From contig JAHWDD010000003.1 of NCBI GenBank assembly GCA_023897205.1, positions 1,243,665 through 1,307,664 of the forward strand: DNA of 64,000 bases, read 5' to 3'. Under the pieces are notes generated by a model that was not told the DNA's origin, did not search any database, and saw only the letters and a program-made list of their open reading frames with translations. Source of the DNA: Exophiala sp. HKRS030 (lineage: Eukaryota; Ascomycota; Eurotiomycetes; Chaetothyriales; Herpotrichiellaceae). How positions within the stretch are numbered: the first letter of the stretch is position 1; every line of letters begins with the position of its first letter. Positions 22,956 to 37,487 of this stretch are shown piece by piece. Made by a program: the position numbers and the translations under genes.

Positions 22956-23663
22956 AGACGTGGCTCACCAGAGTGGTCCCTCACTATTCCTATGACGGGA
23001 AACCAGTACGGAGCAATAAGGAGACCCAAGGAGATCCAAGATGTTATTCATTCGCTTTCACGACGGCAAAGGGATTTCTGCTGTCATTTGTATTGCTGTG
23101 CCTGATGACAAGTCGCAACTACTCCTGCGAGCTTGGACCTGATAAAGAGGTGCCAGTGCCCCCCGGGAGCAGCATGGATCTTCCTCGACACTAGCTAAAC
23201 AGCCGCCATAATCCCACTTTTCTCGTAACCGGAAAAGAGGTTATCCTATCACACCCGGGTTCCTTATCAATTCTCCTTTTTTCCAAGCCTGCACTAGGAC
23301 GCTTGCCTGTTATTTCTTACTCAATCAATTGCTGCATGATGCTGTGTTGCATGCAAGCATATCGTGGTTGCTGGCTTCCTATTAGCTGACAGCGGACCCA
23401 ATCTGCCCTTCCCTCGGAGCCTGCCACAGATCTGTATCTCCCGCGCCCACGACTACGACCTGTTATTTTCAGCGCGACCGGGCTGACCCAAACATCGTCG
23501 AGCGAAGCTTATCCTGGACGTGAACCGTGAAAAAGCAATCCCCGACCGAATATGCAGCCAAAGCAAAAAGCAAGTCAACAGAACCAACTGACATGCCTGC
23601 GTCTAAATTCCATCGGCCCAACGAATAGAGGCCGCCAGATTGCAGATCAACGACATAATAGCC
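22956..23663 (+). promoter_or_regulatory. Upstream region of the Dal81-like regulator with GATA sites
   Basis: About 700 bp. Two HGATAR sites in reverse orientation at 23246-23251 (TGATAG) and 23264-23269 (TGATAA), only 12 bp apart, plus a near-match at 23241-23246. Paired GATA sites are the arrangement usually needed for AreA. Otherwise no gene. Confidence 0.4.
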
Positions 23664-25861
23664 ATGCTCTCAACCATGTCGCATCCCTACGAGTACCAAG
23701 GCGACTTTCCCTTTGAAGGTCTTTCTGAAGATAACGGCAGCGGAATGGCATCTCCCGCCTCTGCTGCTCGCGCGAGTGACAGCTCCCATCCCGTCCAGGT
23801 TGGGACCAGAACAGAAAAACGGCCTTGCGATCGATGTCGTCGGCGTAAGAGTCGGTGCGTCATCAATCCAGACTCGTCCGTGTGTGTAATGTGCCAGTTC
23901 CACAACCAGCCATGTACCTTTATCGAAGAAGCTGCCCCAAGGCGACGAAAACAGACCAACCCTGCCGATACCACTACCACTGGGTCGGTTAGACCACCGT
24001 GAGCCCCTCCTCCCCTCCCAAGACATACTCTTGACCCGTTCTCTTGCTTGGGATTGCTGTCTCGTTCCCTATCGTATGTAAAAGGCTAAGCAGATAATCA
24101 GAACCTCTGATGATAACGCCCCACGACGGCAATCCGCTGAATCCATGATTCGAACCGACCCTGTTATCGTAGATGACTATGCGAACCTACAGGGCCAAAG
24201 TCTTCTCAAGACAACTCTTGGGTGAGTTTGTTTCCAGTCTTGACATCTCCCCGTCAATGCCTTTCTTAACCTCGTCCCCGTGGCTGATTATGTCGTCCAG
24301 GCTTCAAGTCAACCGATATGCAAAGTATATCGGCCCGACTGATGAGCACGACTTTGCTCTCCTGGACCTTCGGCTTTATGACCATGTCAAGAACGAGAGC
24401 CCTGCAGATCTAGGGTCTTTCCGCAAAGTCAACCAAGGAGTTTTTTTCCATCAGTATCCTGATTCCGACTCGCCTACGCATTCTCGCGATATAGAGGAGC
24501 TCGACAACATTGAACGCATTGTGGCCCCTCATGGCGAAGCTCTGGTGAAGCTCTATTTCAGAATCGTCCATCCCAGCTTCCCCATCTTACACAAGAAGGT
24601 CTATCTGGAGAAGTATAGCAGAACCCATCGCGAATTCTCCCCGCCGTTGCTTGCTGCCGTATATATCTTGGCATTGAACTGGTGGTCATACAGTTCAGAG
24701 TTGTCACGATCAATCAAGCCTGATGTCGCTCTCCTGGAAGATATCGCATATCGAACATTACAGGATGTGTCGCAACGAGCAAAGTTGTCCACAGTACAAG
24801 CAGGACTTTTACTGCTCCAACGCCCAGGGAGCAACCAAGCCTGGCAGTTGACCTCTCAACTTGTCGCCATTGGTCAGGATCTCGGACTTCATCTAGATTG
24901 TACCAATTGGCGCATACCAAGCTGGGAACGAGGTCTACGGAAACGGTTGGCATGGGCTCTGTTCATGCAAGACACCTGGTCCTCCCTGATCTATGGACGC
25001 CCACCGCACATCTCCGAAACGAACTGGGCCGTTCAGCCTGTCAGCAGCACTGACTTCCCCGAAAGCGCAGCCGATGAGGATGAAGAGGATGGCAGCACCG
25101 AAGTCGAGAAAGGCCGGACGTTGTTCAGTGCAATGATCACACTGACAAAGATGCTTGCAGAAGTCTTGGAGGACCTTTACTCCCTCAAGGCGGAGATGGA
25201 AGTCAAGAACTCTTACGACACCACCAAGGCCATTCTTGAGCGAGCGAAACCCATCCAGTTGAAACTTCGGTCGTGGTACGGCGACATGCCTGAAGCCCTC
25301 CGCATGGATGCCACCAAGGTGGGCAAGTTGAGTTCAGTTGGGTACCTACACCTCGCATATTTCGCGACAGAGATCACCTTGCATCGACGGATTCTTCGCT
25401 CTCTGTCACAAAACACCGATCCGTACATGATACAAATCTGCCGGTCAGCGGCGAAAGCACGTTTGATCAGCGCCATGGACTTTTTCAACAGACTCAAGCC
25501 GGAACATTTGCAGTCGTTTTGGTATTTTGCGTCCAAATTCAATTTTGCTCTCATAGGGACATTTGCGGGACTATGTTTTGTCACCTCGGTCAGCCAGGAA
25601 GAAGCCGAGTTCTATCAACGTCGACTATTAGAGTATCGATGGACTTTACGAGTGTCCAACAAGAGTGCGGAATTTCTCGAGATTGCTAGTGGCATTCTGG
25701 AGTCAGCTGTAGGATCTTTGTTGAAGGCGGCAGATTCCATCGACAGTCGAGGGTTGTCTTTCCCAATGCTGCAACAAAATGCGGACGAAGAAGATATTGC
25801 CATGGAAGGCTTCACTCCTGGTCCAGATGATGGTTACTACAATACTCAAATGGATCCGTGA
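23664..25861 (+). CDS. Zn2Cys6 transcription factor resembling Dal81/TamA
   Basis: Model: join(23664..23998, 24102..24221, 24301..25861), 671 aa. The zinc cluster is C55, C58, C65, C74, C77, C84 in RPCDRCRRRKSRCVINP... followed by FHNQPCTF and a basic RRRK. This spacing and the FH-x-QPCTF context are characteristic of Dal81-like activators. Exon 3 opens with LQVNRYAKYIGPTDEHD, the family's conserved entry to the fungal_trans domain. In yeast Dal81 and in Aspergillus TamA co-activate genes for urea, allophanate and GABA use together with a GATA factor. Its place directly behind an allophanate hydrolase fusion gene fits that role. A second ATG at 23676 is possible. Acceptor of intron 1 was chosen by phase. 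Confidence 0.86.
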
Positions 25862-26246
25862 TGGAAGTTGTGGCAAGAGCTTTCTACGCTTATACCACGG
25901 CATCCATGCTTCGGTATGGAGAGGCAATACGCTTCTTGGAGTGGCTGGATGTTGAATATGCTGAGGCCGAAATTACGGTGTATGAGATACGAAATCACGA
26001 CGCGAACTTCCATTCCGAGGTTGAAGCGGTCAAGTCCGTTGAGACATGAAGATTCCTCGAAAACTCTTCCTCGCTTACGTCAAAGGGCGCCGAAGCGATG
26101 ATTCTAGGGCTTCAAAGATCATCAAATGAGTCACGGTTGTCATTCATTAATGTACAAGATATAGAAGACGAAGCTTATCGCTTGCCTTAGCGTCGACATC
26201 ATCGACCCTCTACGATAGTTGAACGGGGTCAAGATTTCCACCAAGA
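25862..26246 (+). promoter_or_regulatory. Upstream region of the MFS transporter with GATA sites
   Basis: HGATAR sites at 26175-26180 (reverse CGATAA) and 26213-26218 (CGATAG), the latter 29 bp before the ATG and so perhaps in the leader. The rest is the 3' region of the regulator gene. Confidence 0.3.
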
Positions 26247-27716
26247 ATGTCGACGACCACAGTGACAGAGCTTCGCACCATCCTCAGGTCACCGCCTTCT
26301 GAGACCACCGAGAACGGCCAGCCACGAGCTTTTGAGCGTATCAATATCAATACCGACCATGGCGATACCGAAGACTTTCCTATCCCCGGCCCTCCATCTA
26401 CCAATGTCACCACGGCCATACCTGACGGCGGCTACGGCTGGGTGGTTGTTACATGCTGTGCCATCCTCACCTTCTGGTTCAACGGCATCTCCGCCAGCTG
26501 GGGTGTTATCCAGGCAGCCTTGCTCCGCTCGAACCTGGAATCGACACCCACCTCGACGATATCGTTCGTCGGCACATTAGGTCTCGCAACTATTGTCGCG
26601 TTTGGCCTCTTCGGGGTTCGCATGATGCGTCTTCTTGGGGTGCGCAATACCGCTGTCCTCGGTGTGGTACTTCTTGCCAGCGCCGAGATTCTTTCCAGCT
26701 TCACCGTCTCCAACGTGGGCGGCCTCTTCGCCACCTCTGGTGCCCTCTTCGGGTCGGGAGCTTGCCTCTGTTACGCCATGTCCAACACGCTACCAACGCA
26801 GTACTTTGCCAACAGGCTCGGGTTGGCATCGGGTCTGATCAAGTTCGGTGGCGGTGTTGGCGCGGCAGTACTCAGTATCGGCGTCGATGCGATGATCAGT
26901 CGTGTGGGCGTCGCGTGGACATTTCGAATTTTGGGATTTTGTATCCTCGCCACCGGCCTTCCGACGGCATGGTTCCTTCAAGAACGTGTCCCCATCGGCC
27001 GAGCGCCTTTCCTCGATTTGTCTTTGTTCAAACATCTGCCTTTTACGGCCGTGTTCTTTTCAGGCGCCATAGGGACCTTTGCATTGTTCGTCCCTCCATT
27101 TTTCTTGCCTCTGGTCGCACAGACGATCGGACTCAGTTCAGCCACTGGTGCTGGGCTCGTGGCCGGCTTCAACGCGTGCACGGCGATCGGGAGGCTTTTT
27201 TCGGGATACGCGAGCGACATCATGGGTCCGGTCAATATGTTTTTGTGCACGATGCTTCTCAACGGCGTGAGTATCTTGGCCATCTGGCCCTTTTCCGACT
27301 CGATCGCTCCGTTGGTCGTGTTCGCCATGCTCAACGGCCTGGCCAATGGGGCCTTCTTCACGCTGTATCCTGTCGTTGTCATGAGTACGGCGAACGCGTT
27401 GGACGGTCAGGCTGGTAGTCACGCCGCGGTCGCCATGAGTCTGAGCATCACCGGTTGGACGGGAGGGTATCTTCTCGGTGCGCCCATTGCGGGATACCTA
27501 CTTCAAGCTGCCGGTGTGGGTATCGGTGCGTTTTCGGAACATGACGGCAACAAGGGGGGTGACGACGGCGGCGGCGGCGGCGGGAAGGGTGTCCCGACTT
27601 CGATCGATCCTTATCGTCCGGCCATATTTTACGCTGGCGGTGTGGCTTTGGCCGCTGCTGGGTTTGTACTCTTGGCCAGGTTGAAATTGGGTCAAGGTGT
27701 CAAGAAGAAGGTATAG
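26247..27716 (+). CDS. MFS transporter, monocarboxylate-porter (MCT) type
   Basis: Single exon, 489 aa. A 60-residue hydrophilic N-terminus leads to PDGGYGWVVV, the signature before TM1 in MCT-type major facilitator proteins. Twelve hydrophobic segments follow, with FGSGACLCYAMSNTLPTQYF and RLGLASGLIKFGGGVGAAVLS in the N-half and GLVAGFNACTAIGRLFSGYASD after the central loop. A Gly-rich extramembrane insertion (GDDGGGGGGKG) lies before the last TM. Fungal members move carboxylates, riboflavin, nicotinate and other small solutes at the plasma membrane. By position it may import the substrate of the fused hydrolase upstream; that is inference only. Confidence 0.9.
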   Translation: MSTTTVTELRTILRSPPSETTENGQPRAFERININTDHGDTEDFPIPGPPSTNVTTAIPDGGYGWVVVTCCAILTFWFNGISASWGVIQAALLRSNLESTPTSTISFVGTLGLATIVAFGLFGVRMMRLLGVRNTAVLGVVLLASAEILSSFTVSNVGGLFATSGALFGSGACLCYAMSNTLPTQYFANRLGLASGLIKFGGGVGAAVLSIGVDAMISRVGVAWTFRILGFCILATGLPTAWFLQERVPIGRAPFLDLSLFKHLPFTAVFFSGAIGTFALFVPPFFLPLVAQTIGLSSATGAGLVAGFNACTAIGRLFSGYASDIMGPVNMFLCTMLLNGVSILAIWPFSDSIAPLVVFAMLNGLANGAFFTLYPVVVMSTANALDGQAGSHAAVAMSLSITGWTGGYLLGAPIAGYLLQAAGVGIGAFSEHDGNKGGDDGGGGGGKGVPTSIDPYRPAIFYAGGVALAAAGFVLLARLKLGQGVKKKV

Positions 27717-28977
27717 ATTATTCTTTATAGACTTTTGAGTAGATATTACGATGAAATGGAAATGACAATGACAATGAAAATTGAAGTTAGAAATTGAAAT
27801 GGTCTTCTTTACATGTCAATCATGCTCAACGACCATTACAGTATCAAGTTCAAATCAGAAGAATGATTTACGCCTCCTCTGAACACCCAATGAGAGTCTT
27901 CATGTCATATTGTCCAGTCTAGGTTGTTTGAGTTGATATTACACGCGTCCTCGGGATATTTAGACGAGTAGGCCACAGTACTAGATATCTGTATTAGGGG
28001 CCTCAAAACTAGAGTAGGGAATGGGGCTCGAAGTATTCGTTCGTATGACGCGGCAACCAAGTACCTACCTCGAGGTACCCAAGATACCTTCAAGGAAAGA
28101 AAGGAGTCTTGGTGTGTCAGCAAGATCTCATTTGGGGGGTTTTGCCTCGGTTAAGGGTACTGTACTTACTTACTGGACTCCCTACTGGGCACTTGTTATT
28201 AGCCTCCCAAAGGAATATTCAGAATTCCATGCGATGCCCTTGTCTAATGGATTCTTTTAAAGCCATCCAAGTTACTCCGTACCCCGGTGGTGCGCGTGTT
28301 CTTGGTATACCACGTACTGTACTAACCCCCCTCCCTCCCTTGTTCTGTGTTAACAGACTTGTTCCAATTCAGAAGCAACCCTCCCGACGGTCCAAGTAAT
28401 TTGACCAAGATGTCACCACGCGGAACTTGTCATGATCCGTTCATTATTCGACCGAGGTTTCTTTTTGTGCCAAACAATTCGACCGACCGAGTTGAATGAC
28501 CTTTTCTGGTCACAAACCATAGGCAGCTATTTTGTCAGAAGGTAGAATCTCTCTCTAAAGGGACAAATGTTGTGAAACACTGTATTCGAACTCTCACTCC
28601 GCCACCTTTTCTGACAAAATCATACAAAGCTTTGGGGAATTTCACAAAACACCTACATATATATACCTAGTGCTTGTTCTCGCCCTTTTTTCTTCTCTTC
28701 TTCTCAACTGTTCACTTATCTCAAGTTCACATTTCCAAAGCTTTGTAGTTCAAAAAATAAAGGGCTCCCCTGACTTTTTACTGTCGCCTGAAAATACCCC
28801 CACACTTATTAACAACCACAAACTATTTAACTACTGCCTAGGTACTCCGTACTCCATACTCCATAACTCGGTACCTTGAAGGTATAACTAACCACAACCT
28901 TCCCCGATCAACACCCACCACATCATACTGTGCATATCCACGACCACAACCAACGACTACTACTGCAACACAACCAA
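27717..28977. other. Gene-free stretch with TACTCCGTA motifs
   Basis: About 1.26 kb between two plus-strand genes. AT-rich near 27720-27900. TACTCCGTA occurs at 28273 and 28843, the second within a small array of related CTCC-AT-ACTCC units. The last 250 bp, C- and A-rich up to the ATG, probably hold promoter and leader of the serine hydrolase gene. Confidence 0.5.
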
Positions 28978-30147
28978 ATGTCGGTCCAAGGTCAATGTGA
29001 TCCGCGCTTCTCGGCACTCAAAGCCGAACTCGAGAGTCAATTGGCGTCTGGCAATGAACTCGGTGCCTCCATCGTGGTCAACGTCGACGGCACCAACGTG
29101 GTGGACATTTGGGGTGGTTACGCCTCTGCCGACCACAAGAGACCATGGACCGAGGACACCATAGCCAACGTCTGGTCGTCCACCAAGACCGTTTCGGCGT
29201 TGGCCGTCTTGATCCTCGTCTCCCGTGGTCTGGTCGACCCGGACGCCCCCCTGTCCAGATACTGGCCCGAATTTGGGGCTTCCAACACCCAAAACAAGAC
29301 CCCCGTCCTGGTCCGTCACATCATATCCCACACCGCCGGTCACTCGGGTTGGCGGGAACCCATGACCCCGGAACAGTTGATGGACCTGGACCTGGCGACG
29401 TCTCGGCTCGCCGCTCAGGAACCGTTTTGGGAACCCGGCACCGCCTCCGGTTACCACTCCATCACCATGGGTCACCTGATCAGCGGTCTCGTCTCGCGAG
29501 TGACCGGTCAATCCCTGAAGTCCTTCATCGCCACCGAGATCGCCGGGCCCCTGGGCGCCGACTTCCAACTCGGTGCCAAAGAGGCCGACTACGGCCGTGT
29601 CGCCGACCTGGTCGCCCCGCCTCCCAGCTCCATGGATTTCGGTAAACTCGACCCCGACTCGGCCACCGCAAAGGCCTTTGCCAACCCGGTCATGACCGCG
29701 GAGATTGCTCACACCCCGGCATGGCGCGGCGCCGAACTGGGCGCCGTCAACGGCCACGGGAACGCCCGGTCCCTGGCCCGGATCTTGTCCACCGTCACCC
29801 TGGGAGGGACCGTCGACGGCGAAACCTTTCTGACCCCCGAGGTCGTCGAGCGCATCTTCGACGTCCAGGCGGACGGCACGGACGTGGTCATCGGCATCCC
29901 CTTGTGTTTCGGGGTCGGCTTCAGTCTCAACCGAGGTGGGACCTTGTCGACCGTCCCCTTCCTGCCCAAGTCCGGCCGGATGTGCTTCTGGGGCGGTTGG
30001 GGTGGCAGCGTCATCCTCATGGACCTCGAGAGGAAGGTCACCTTCAGTTACGTCATGAACAAGATGGGTGAGGGCATCATGGGGTCGGAAAAGACGGCCG
30101 CCTACGTCAAGGCCGCCTACAAGGCCCTGGGGGTCGAAGGGTTCTAG
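28978..30147 (+). CDS. Beta-lactamase/transpeptidase-like serine hydrolase (class C / EstB type)
   Basis: Single exon, 389 aa, ATG at 28978 (AACCAAATG context). The active-site S-x-x-K motif is Ser67-Ser-Thr-Lys70 in VWSSTKTVSALA; the second motif Tyr is Tyr159 in ASGYHS. A third motif in the GWGGS region (about residue 340) replaces the K-T-G box. Fungal members of this family are cytosolic esterases, lactonases or D-amino-acid amidases rather than true beta-lactamases; lovastatin-pathway LovD is a distant relative. No signal peptide. Third codon positions are very C/G-rich, unlike the surrounding DNA, which also creates long open frames on the opposite strand. Confidence 0.93.
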   Translation: MSVQGQCDPRFSALKAELESQLASGNELGASIVVNVDGTNVVDIWGGYASADHKRPWTEDTIANVWSSTKTVSALAVLILVSRGLVDPDAPLSRYWPEFGASNTQNKTPVLVRHIISHTAGHSGWREPMTPEQLMDLDLATSRLAAQEPFWEPGTASGYHSITMGHLISGLVSRVTGQSLKSFIATEIAGPLGADFQLGAKEADYGRVADLVAPPPSSMDFGKLDPDSATAKAFANPVMTAEIAHTPAWRGAELGAVNGHGNARSLARILSTVTLGGTVDGETFLTPEVVERIFDVQADGTDVVIGIPLCFGVGFSLNRGGTLSTVPFLPKSGRMCFWGGWGGSVILMDLERKVTFSYVMNKMGEGIMGSEKTAAYVKAAYKALGVEGF

Positions 30148-31345
30148 ATTACATTACCTGGGCAAACTTACCTACCTACCTACCTCCCTTCTTAGGGAAC
30201 CAAAGAAAGACCGAGGAGGATCGCTCAGAACGAACCTAGGTGGGTAGCCCATGTCAAGAATCAAAATCTTCAAATCAAAATTCAAATCGCACCGAGGTAT
30301 TGGTTTTCGCATTTTGCATTTCACATTTCACATCTCACGTTTCCTACAAACACAAGGGATACAAACAAAAGGTTCCCTCAAATAGCCAAATACATAAGAT
30401 ATCGGTCCCTTCTTTGTCGGGCGCGGCTAGTATCGCCACCCTCTCTCTCTACACCTACTCGCTGATACTGGGACTGGGGACCTGTGGTGCTTTTCTCAGT
30501 TACATGCCCCTTCTCGATTCGAATGGCCTTTCTTGACTTGCTGGACGGTGTTGTTGGCCTCAGATTCAGTGCCCGGGCGCTCGAACCTCCTTACTCATCA
30601 CACACTTCCCAGGGACGGTATTTCCTTCCTTTCTCTTCACTCCATCGTTGAATGTTTCCTTCTGTTACCCACACGAGGCTCGCCTTTTTGGTTTTCCTCT
30701 TTCGTGACTCCTCTCAATCCCAAACATTTCACAAACCAATGATGTTATCCCATGGACACGTTCGACGAACGAGTATTGTCTGTTGCTTCTTTCCAAGTCG
30801 TGCAAATTTCCGAGGACGGACCGATGACTTGGCCGACCTCATTTCGTCGGCGACCGAGGCGACCGTATATCGACATGTCACTCGGCCGAAACACAACAAC
30901 GTCAACATCAGAGTTTCGGTCCCAACGATGATCTGGAAGGACGCAGGTGTGATCCATATACGGAGTACATAACGACTCGACTTTTGCCGGCCCCGTTCAT
31001 CTTATCAGATTGTGTCGGCAGAAATCGGGCCCTTCCCGGCTTTCCGCCATCACCTTGGATGCTGACAGTCCGGACAACGGGACAATAATTCGGCCGAAAG
31101 ATTTTCTGTCTTCATGCTGTAATCTGTGCAACCTGGAAAAAAAAGGCACACCTTCTCAGACGCAGGCTATAAGCAATCTTGTGCATGTGGTGGTGGTGGA
31201 GGAGGACATACTGCAACGGTACAGGACACTCGTCGTTAAAAAAAAGGTCGAAACGCGTTCCGGGTTCCGAGTGCAAAACGACGCTTCCCAAAAGCGAACT
31301 CGGTATCAGGTGTAGTCCCGACCAAAGGAAAACGAGAATTCAACC
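30148..31345. other. Convergent intergenic stretch
   Basis: About 1.2 kb between two convergent genes. Contains a short (ACCT)n tract near 30168-30187 and a TACGGAGTA at 30959. Frames here are unlike proteins. Confidence 0.5.
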
Positions 31346-33375
31346 TCAAGGTCCGGCAGAGGTCGAAATTGTAGACTTTCGCGACGTCGCCGTCTGCAGT
31401 CTTTGTGCCACTTTCTTCATGCTCGACTCTTGCATGGTCCTCGAATATAGATACTGAGCCATATGGTCGTGTAGATCATCGTAGGTCGAATATCCGAAAT
31501 ACCGGGCAATGTTCACCGCTCGAACCGTACACCACTCCTGCTCTTCCGGGAGACCCTCCGAGGTCCAACACGCCAGTAAACACGACCACAGCACAAACCC
31601 GGCCTGTAACTCGTAGGCCGGGTGGAGGCGCGTGCCCGGCACCAGAGGTTCACACTCTTGCGTCCACCCGATGGCGGGACACCAGTGTTCCAACGCGGCC
31701 GACTGGGCCTCGAGGTGCCGCTTGACGTTCAAATTCACCACCTGAGGCCCGATGAGCGTGCACGCGTACGTCATCAGTATCATCAGACAGATCCTCGCGC
31801 ACTCGGTGCACCTGCTGCCGATGGAATCCGGACCGATGTTGTTCTCCGGGGCCAGGGCCAGCAGGGCCCTCAGCACCGCCCTCGCCTTCCTGCACAGCCA
31901 TTCCGCGTCGAAACACACGGCCAAGGGGGACAGCCAGACGACCTTGGCGATCTCGATGCAATCCACCAGATCCGAGACGATCATGCCCAACTGTCCGGGA
32001 AACGCCCCGGCCTTGAGTCCGATCGCGAAACGGGACCCCATACGGACGTCCAACGTGGAGGCGACGTCAGCCATGGCGTCGTTCAGGCCGAAAGATCCCT
32101 TGGAACCGCTGGGAATGATGAGGTTGACGGGGTTGGGTAGTGTCTGGTGTCTCAGGTTCTGGGCGGTGCGTCTGAGTGTCGCCATTCGTTCGGGCAACAT
32201 CGGGCCCGGGTCAAAAGAACTCTTCAGGATGGGTCGTGTCGCCGTGGACAGGGCGAGTTGATTGTCGACGTGAGCCGCCGTCTCCGAGATCCACCTGTCC
32301 AGGTGCTGATTCAGGTCGAGGAGATGATACAGCCGGTCGACGATGAGGAGGTGTTTTCTCGCGTCATCGTAGAGGTTGTACTGTAGTTCGCTGACCACGA
32401 GGTACAGAATGTCGAGAATGGTCTGTTTGTCAATGACGCCGGTCTGTGAACAGCGCGTCAACTCCTCCTTCAGGTAACGAGAGGCGAGGGCCCGGATTTC
32501 GTTGGGATCGTCTCCCGAAGGTGAAACTGCGAAGACATGTTTCATGCGAGCCGTCATCGCAGCCATCAAGGCGTACAGATGGTGTTCCTTGAAAACGCTG
32601 CGTTGGACCACGGTCCCGATGGGGAACTGCGTGATGGCGAGTCGCACATGAGGAGGTAAAAAGGCCAGCTTGTAGTTATTTCCGGAATAAGGGTATATTC
32701 GAAGGGTATACTGAAGAACAACGTGAATTTTCGGAGTGATCCGTATCGGAGTACTTCGAAAAGGGTCGACACAGTCGTAAGAAGTGAAATTAGCTCGATA
32801 CACTTGAGGTACCAATTCTAGTGTGTGGTCTTGGTCGGGTTCTGATGCGACATGGTTGCCATCGAAAGTGTCGATCCTGTCGTTGTCCAAAATAAAGTGC
32901 AGAGGAAGTTTTTGGGATGAGCGTCGGGCCTGCTGACTTCGTGGCGTGTCAACCAGCAGACTTTCGTTTGTCTGAGGAGTTGCCGGAAAGGGCGTTGCTG
33001 TCGATGGCCCGGAACTGTCGGTGGGAGATGTCGAGTTTGGAGATGCTTCATCACTGCTCGAACTGTAGAGATGGTAGTGTGTCAATAAGTCCATCTACAA
33101 ACCTGGTGGGATGCCACGACGTACCTTTGAGGAGCATCCCTCCGATTCCAGCCATCAAGAGCTATGCGACGGGCTGAAGAAGAACTGGTCAAGGCTGAAG
33201 TGACCCTTTGCGCCTCGATCTTCCGAGTCCGAAAATGCTGGGCGTGACGGTTGATTTGTTTGGCGACGGCGCCATCGCTTTTCGACAGAGATTTGGACTT
33301 TTGGGTCTTGTTGACAAAGAGGAAGACGTTGTTGTTGTCGTTGTTGTTATTGCGATCGGGTGCGCGCTTCGTCAT
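31346..33375 (-). CDS. Fungal-specific transcription factor-like protein without zinc cluster
   Basis: Model: complement(join(31346..33062, 33125..33375)), 655 aa; the 62-nt intron has GTACGT donor and CTACAG acceptor and joins in phase. N-terminus: an Asn-rich run, then VFLFVNKTQ, the family's opening, and a basic segment ending HAQHFRTRK. No Cys6 motif. The central region (LPPHVRLAITQFPIGTVVQ, then MAAMTARMKHVF) and a later helical region match the DUF3468/Fungal_trans_2 type of regulator-like proteins. Codon use is strongly GC3-rich, like the serine hydrolase at 28978 that converges on it, which hints at shared history. Target genes unknown; the hydrolase is one candidate. Confidence 0.75.
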
Positions 33376-36637
<3,262 letters not shown>

Positions 36638-37487
36638 GGTGAAGAAATTATCAGTGCTGGCTCGTTCTGGATGGGATTCTAGGGTTGGTGGTGTCTCGTG
36701 GAGGTGGTCGATTGAGAATTGGATGTAGGGTTCGATGAGGTGGGAATGGAGAGGTTGGTCGGTGAGTGAGTGAGAGATGAGTGACAGATTGAGAGGGACG
36801 GAGAACGAGGCGTCGCAGGCAGGCACTTTAGGCGTTGCCCCGCTTCACTCGCTGGCCAGCCACTTGCACTTCGCCCTCTGCGCAGGTCAGATGAAGTCGT
36901 GTTGTTACGCAGCCTGATCACCCACTCTCCCTCGCATGGACACGAGGCTTGACTATAAATATGTCTGAATGACTCTGGACCAGGATCAAGAAATGTCACG
37001 TCGAGTCACAGGAGCATACTTGTCATGACTGTCTTTGTGTAGTGTGTCTTTGTTGACTCATTTGAGCCCTTGATGGCTATTTGGAGCCGAATCACTCCGC
37101 CAGAGACGGTGACATTTCCACGGCCTCGTCTAGAATACATTGAGCTTGCCGAGGCGTCGACAATAAGTAGTCCGGATTTTCTTCAGCAGACGAGTTTCGT
37201 GCCATGATCGCTCTCCATACCGCATCACCGTGGTATGATATGTCACGCGTCGGTCCCAAGGGTACGAGTAGCCTCCGCTGCGGAGACGATTGTATATAGG
37301 AAACTAGCAATTGGAAGCTTTGGGACTGTGAGATTTCTCTCATCCTAGCACAATAAATTTTAGTATTTATTCGCGACTGGCGCTCTAAATTTTCTTTCTC
37401 CTGCTTCTGATGGTGTTCTGATATGGAGAATTAAACCCAAAAAGTTTTTCGTTTCGTGTGTGGTGTCGGACCTTCGTCCATCTCAAC
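36638..37487. promoter_or_regulatory. Divergent promoter region, ATG8 / coproporphyrinogen oxidase
   Basis: 850 bp between two divergent starts. A minus-strand frame at 37092-37343 shows no likeness. CT/GA-rich leader sequence at 36640-36790 upstream of ATG8. No specific operator recognised. Confidence 0.45.

Noticed and set aside
26453..27418. 321-codon second frame inside the MFS transporter
   Set aside because: Arg/His/Cys-rich shadow frame; the transporter frame has full membrane topology.
28960..29757. Long minus-strand frame (265 codons) opposite the serine hydrolase
   Set aside because: Mirror of GC3-rich codons in the real gene; Gly/Val/Asp-rich composition and no family likeness.
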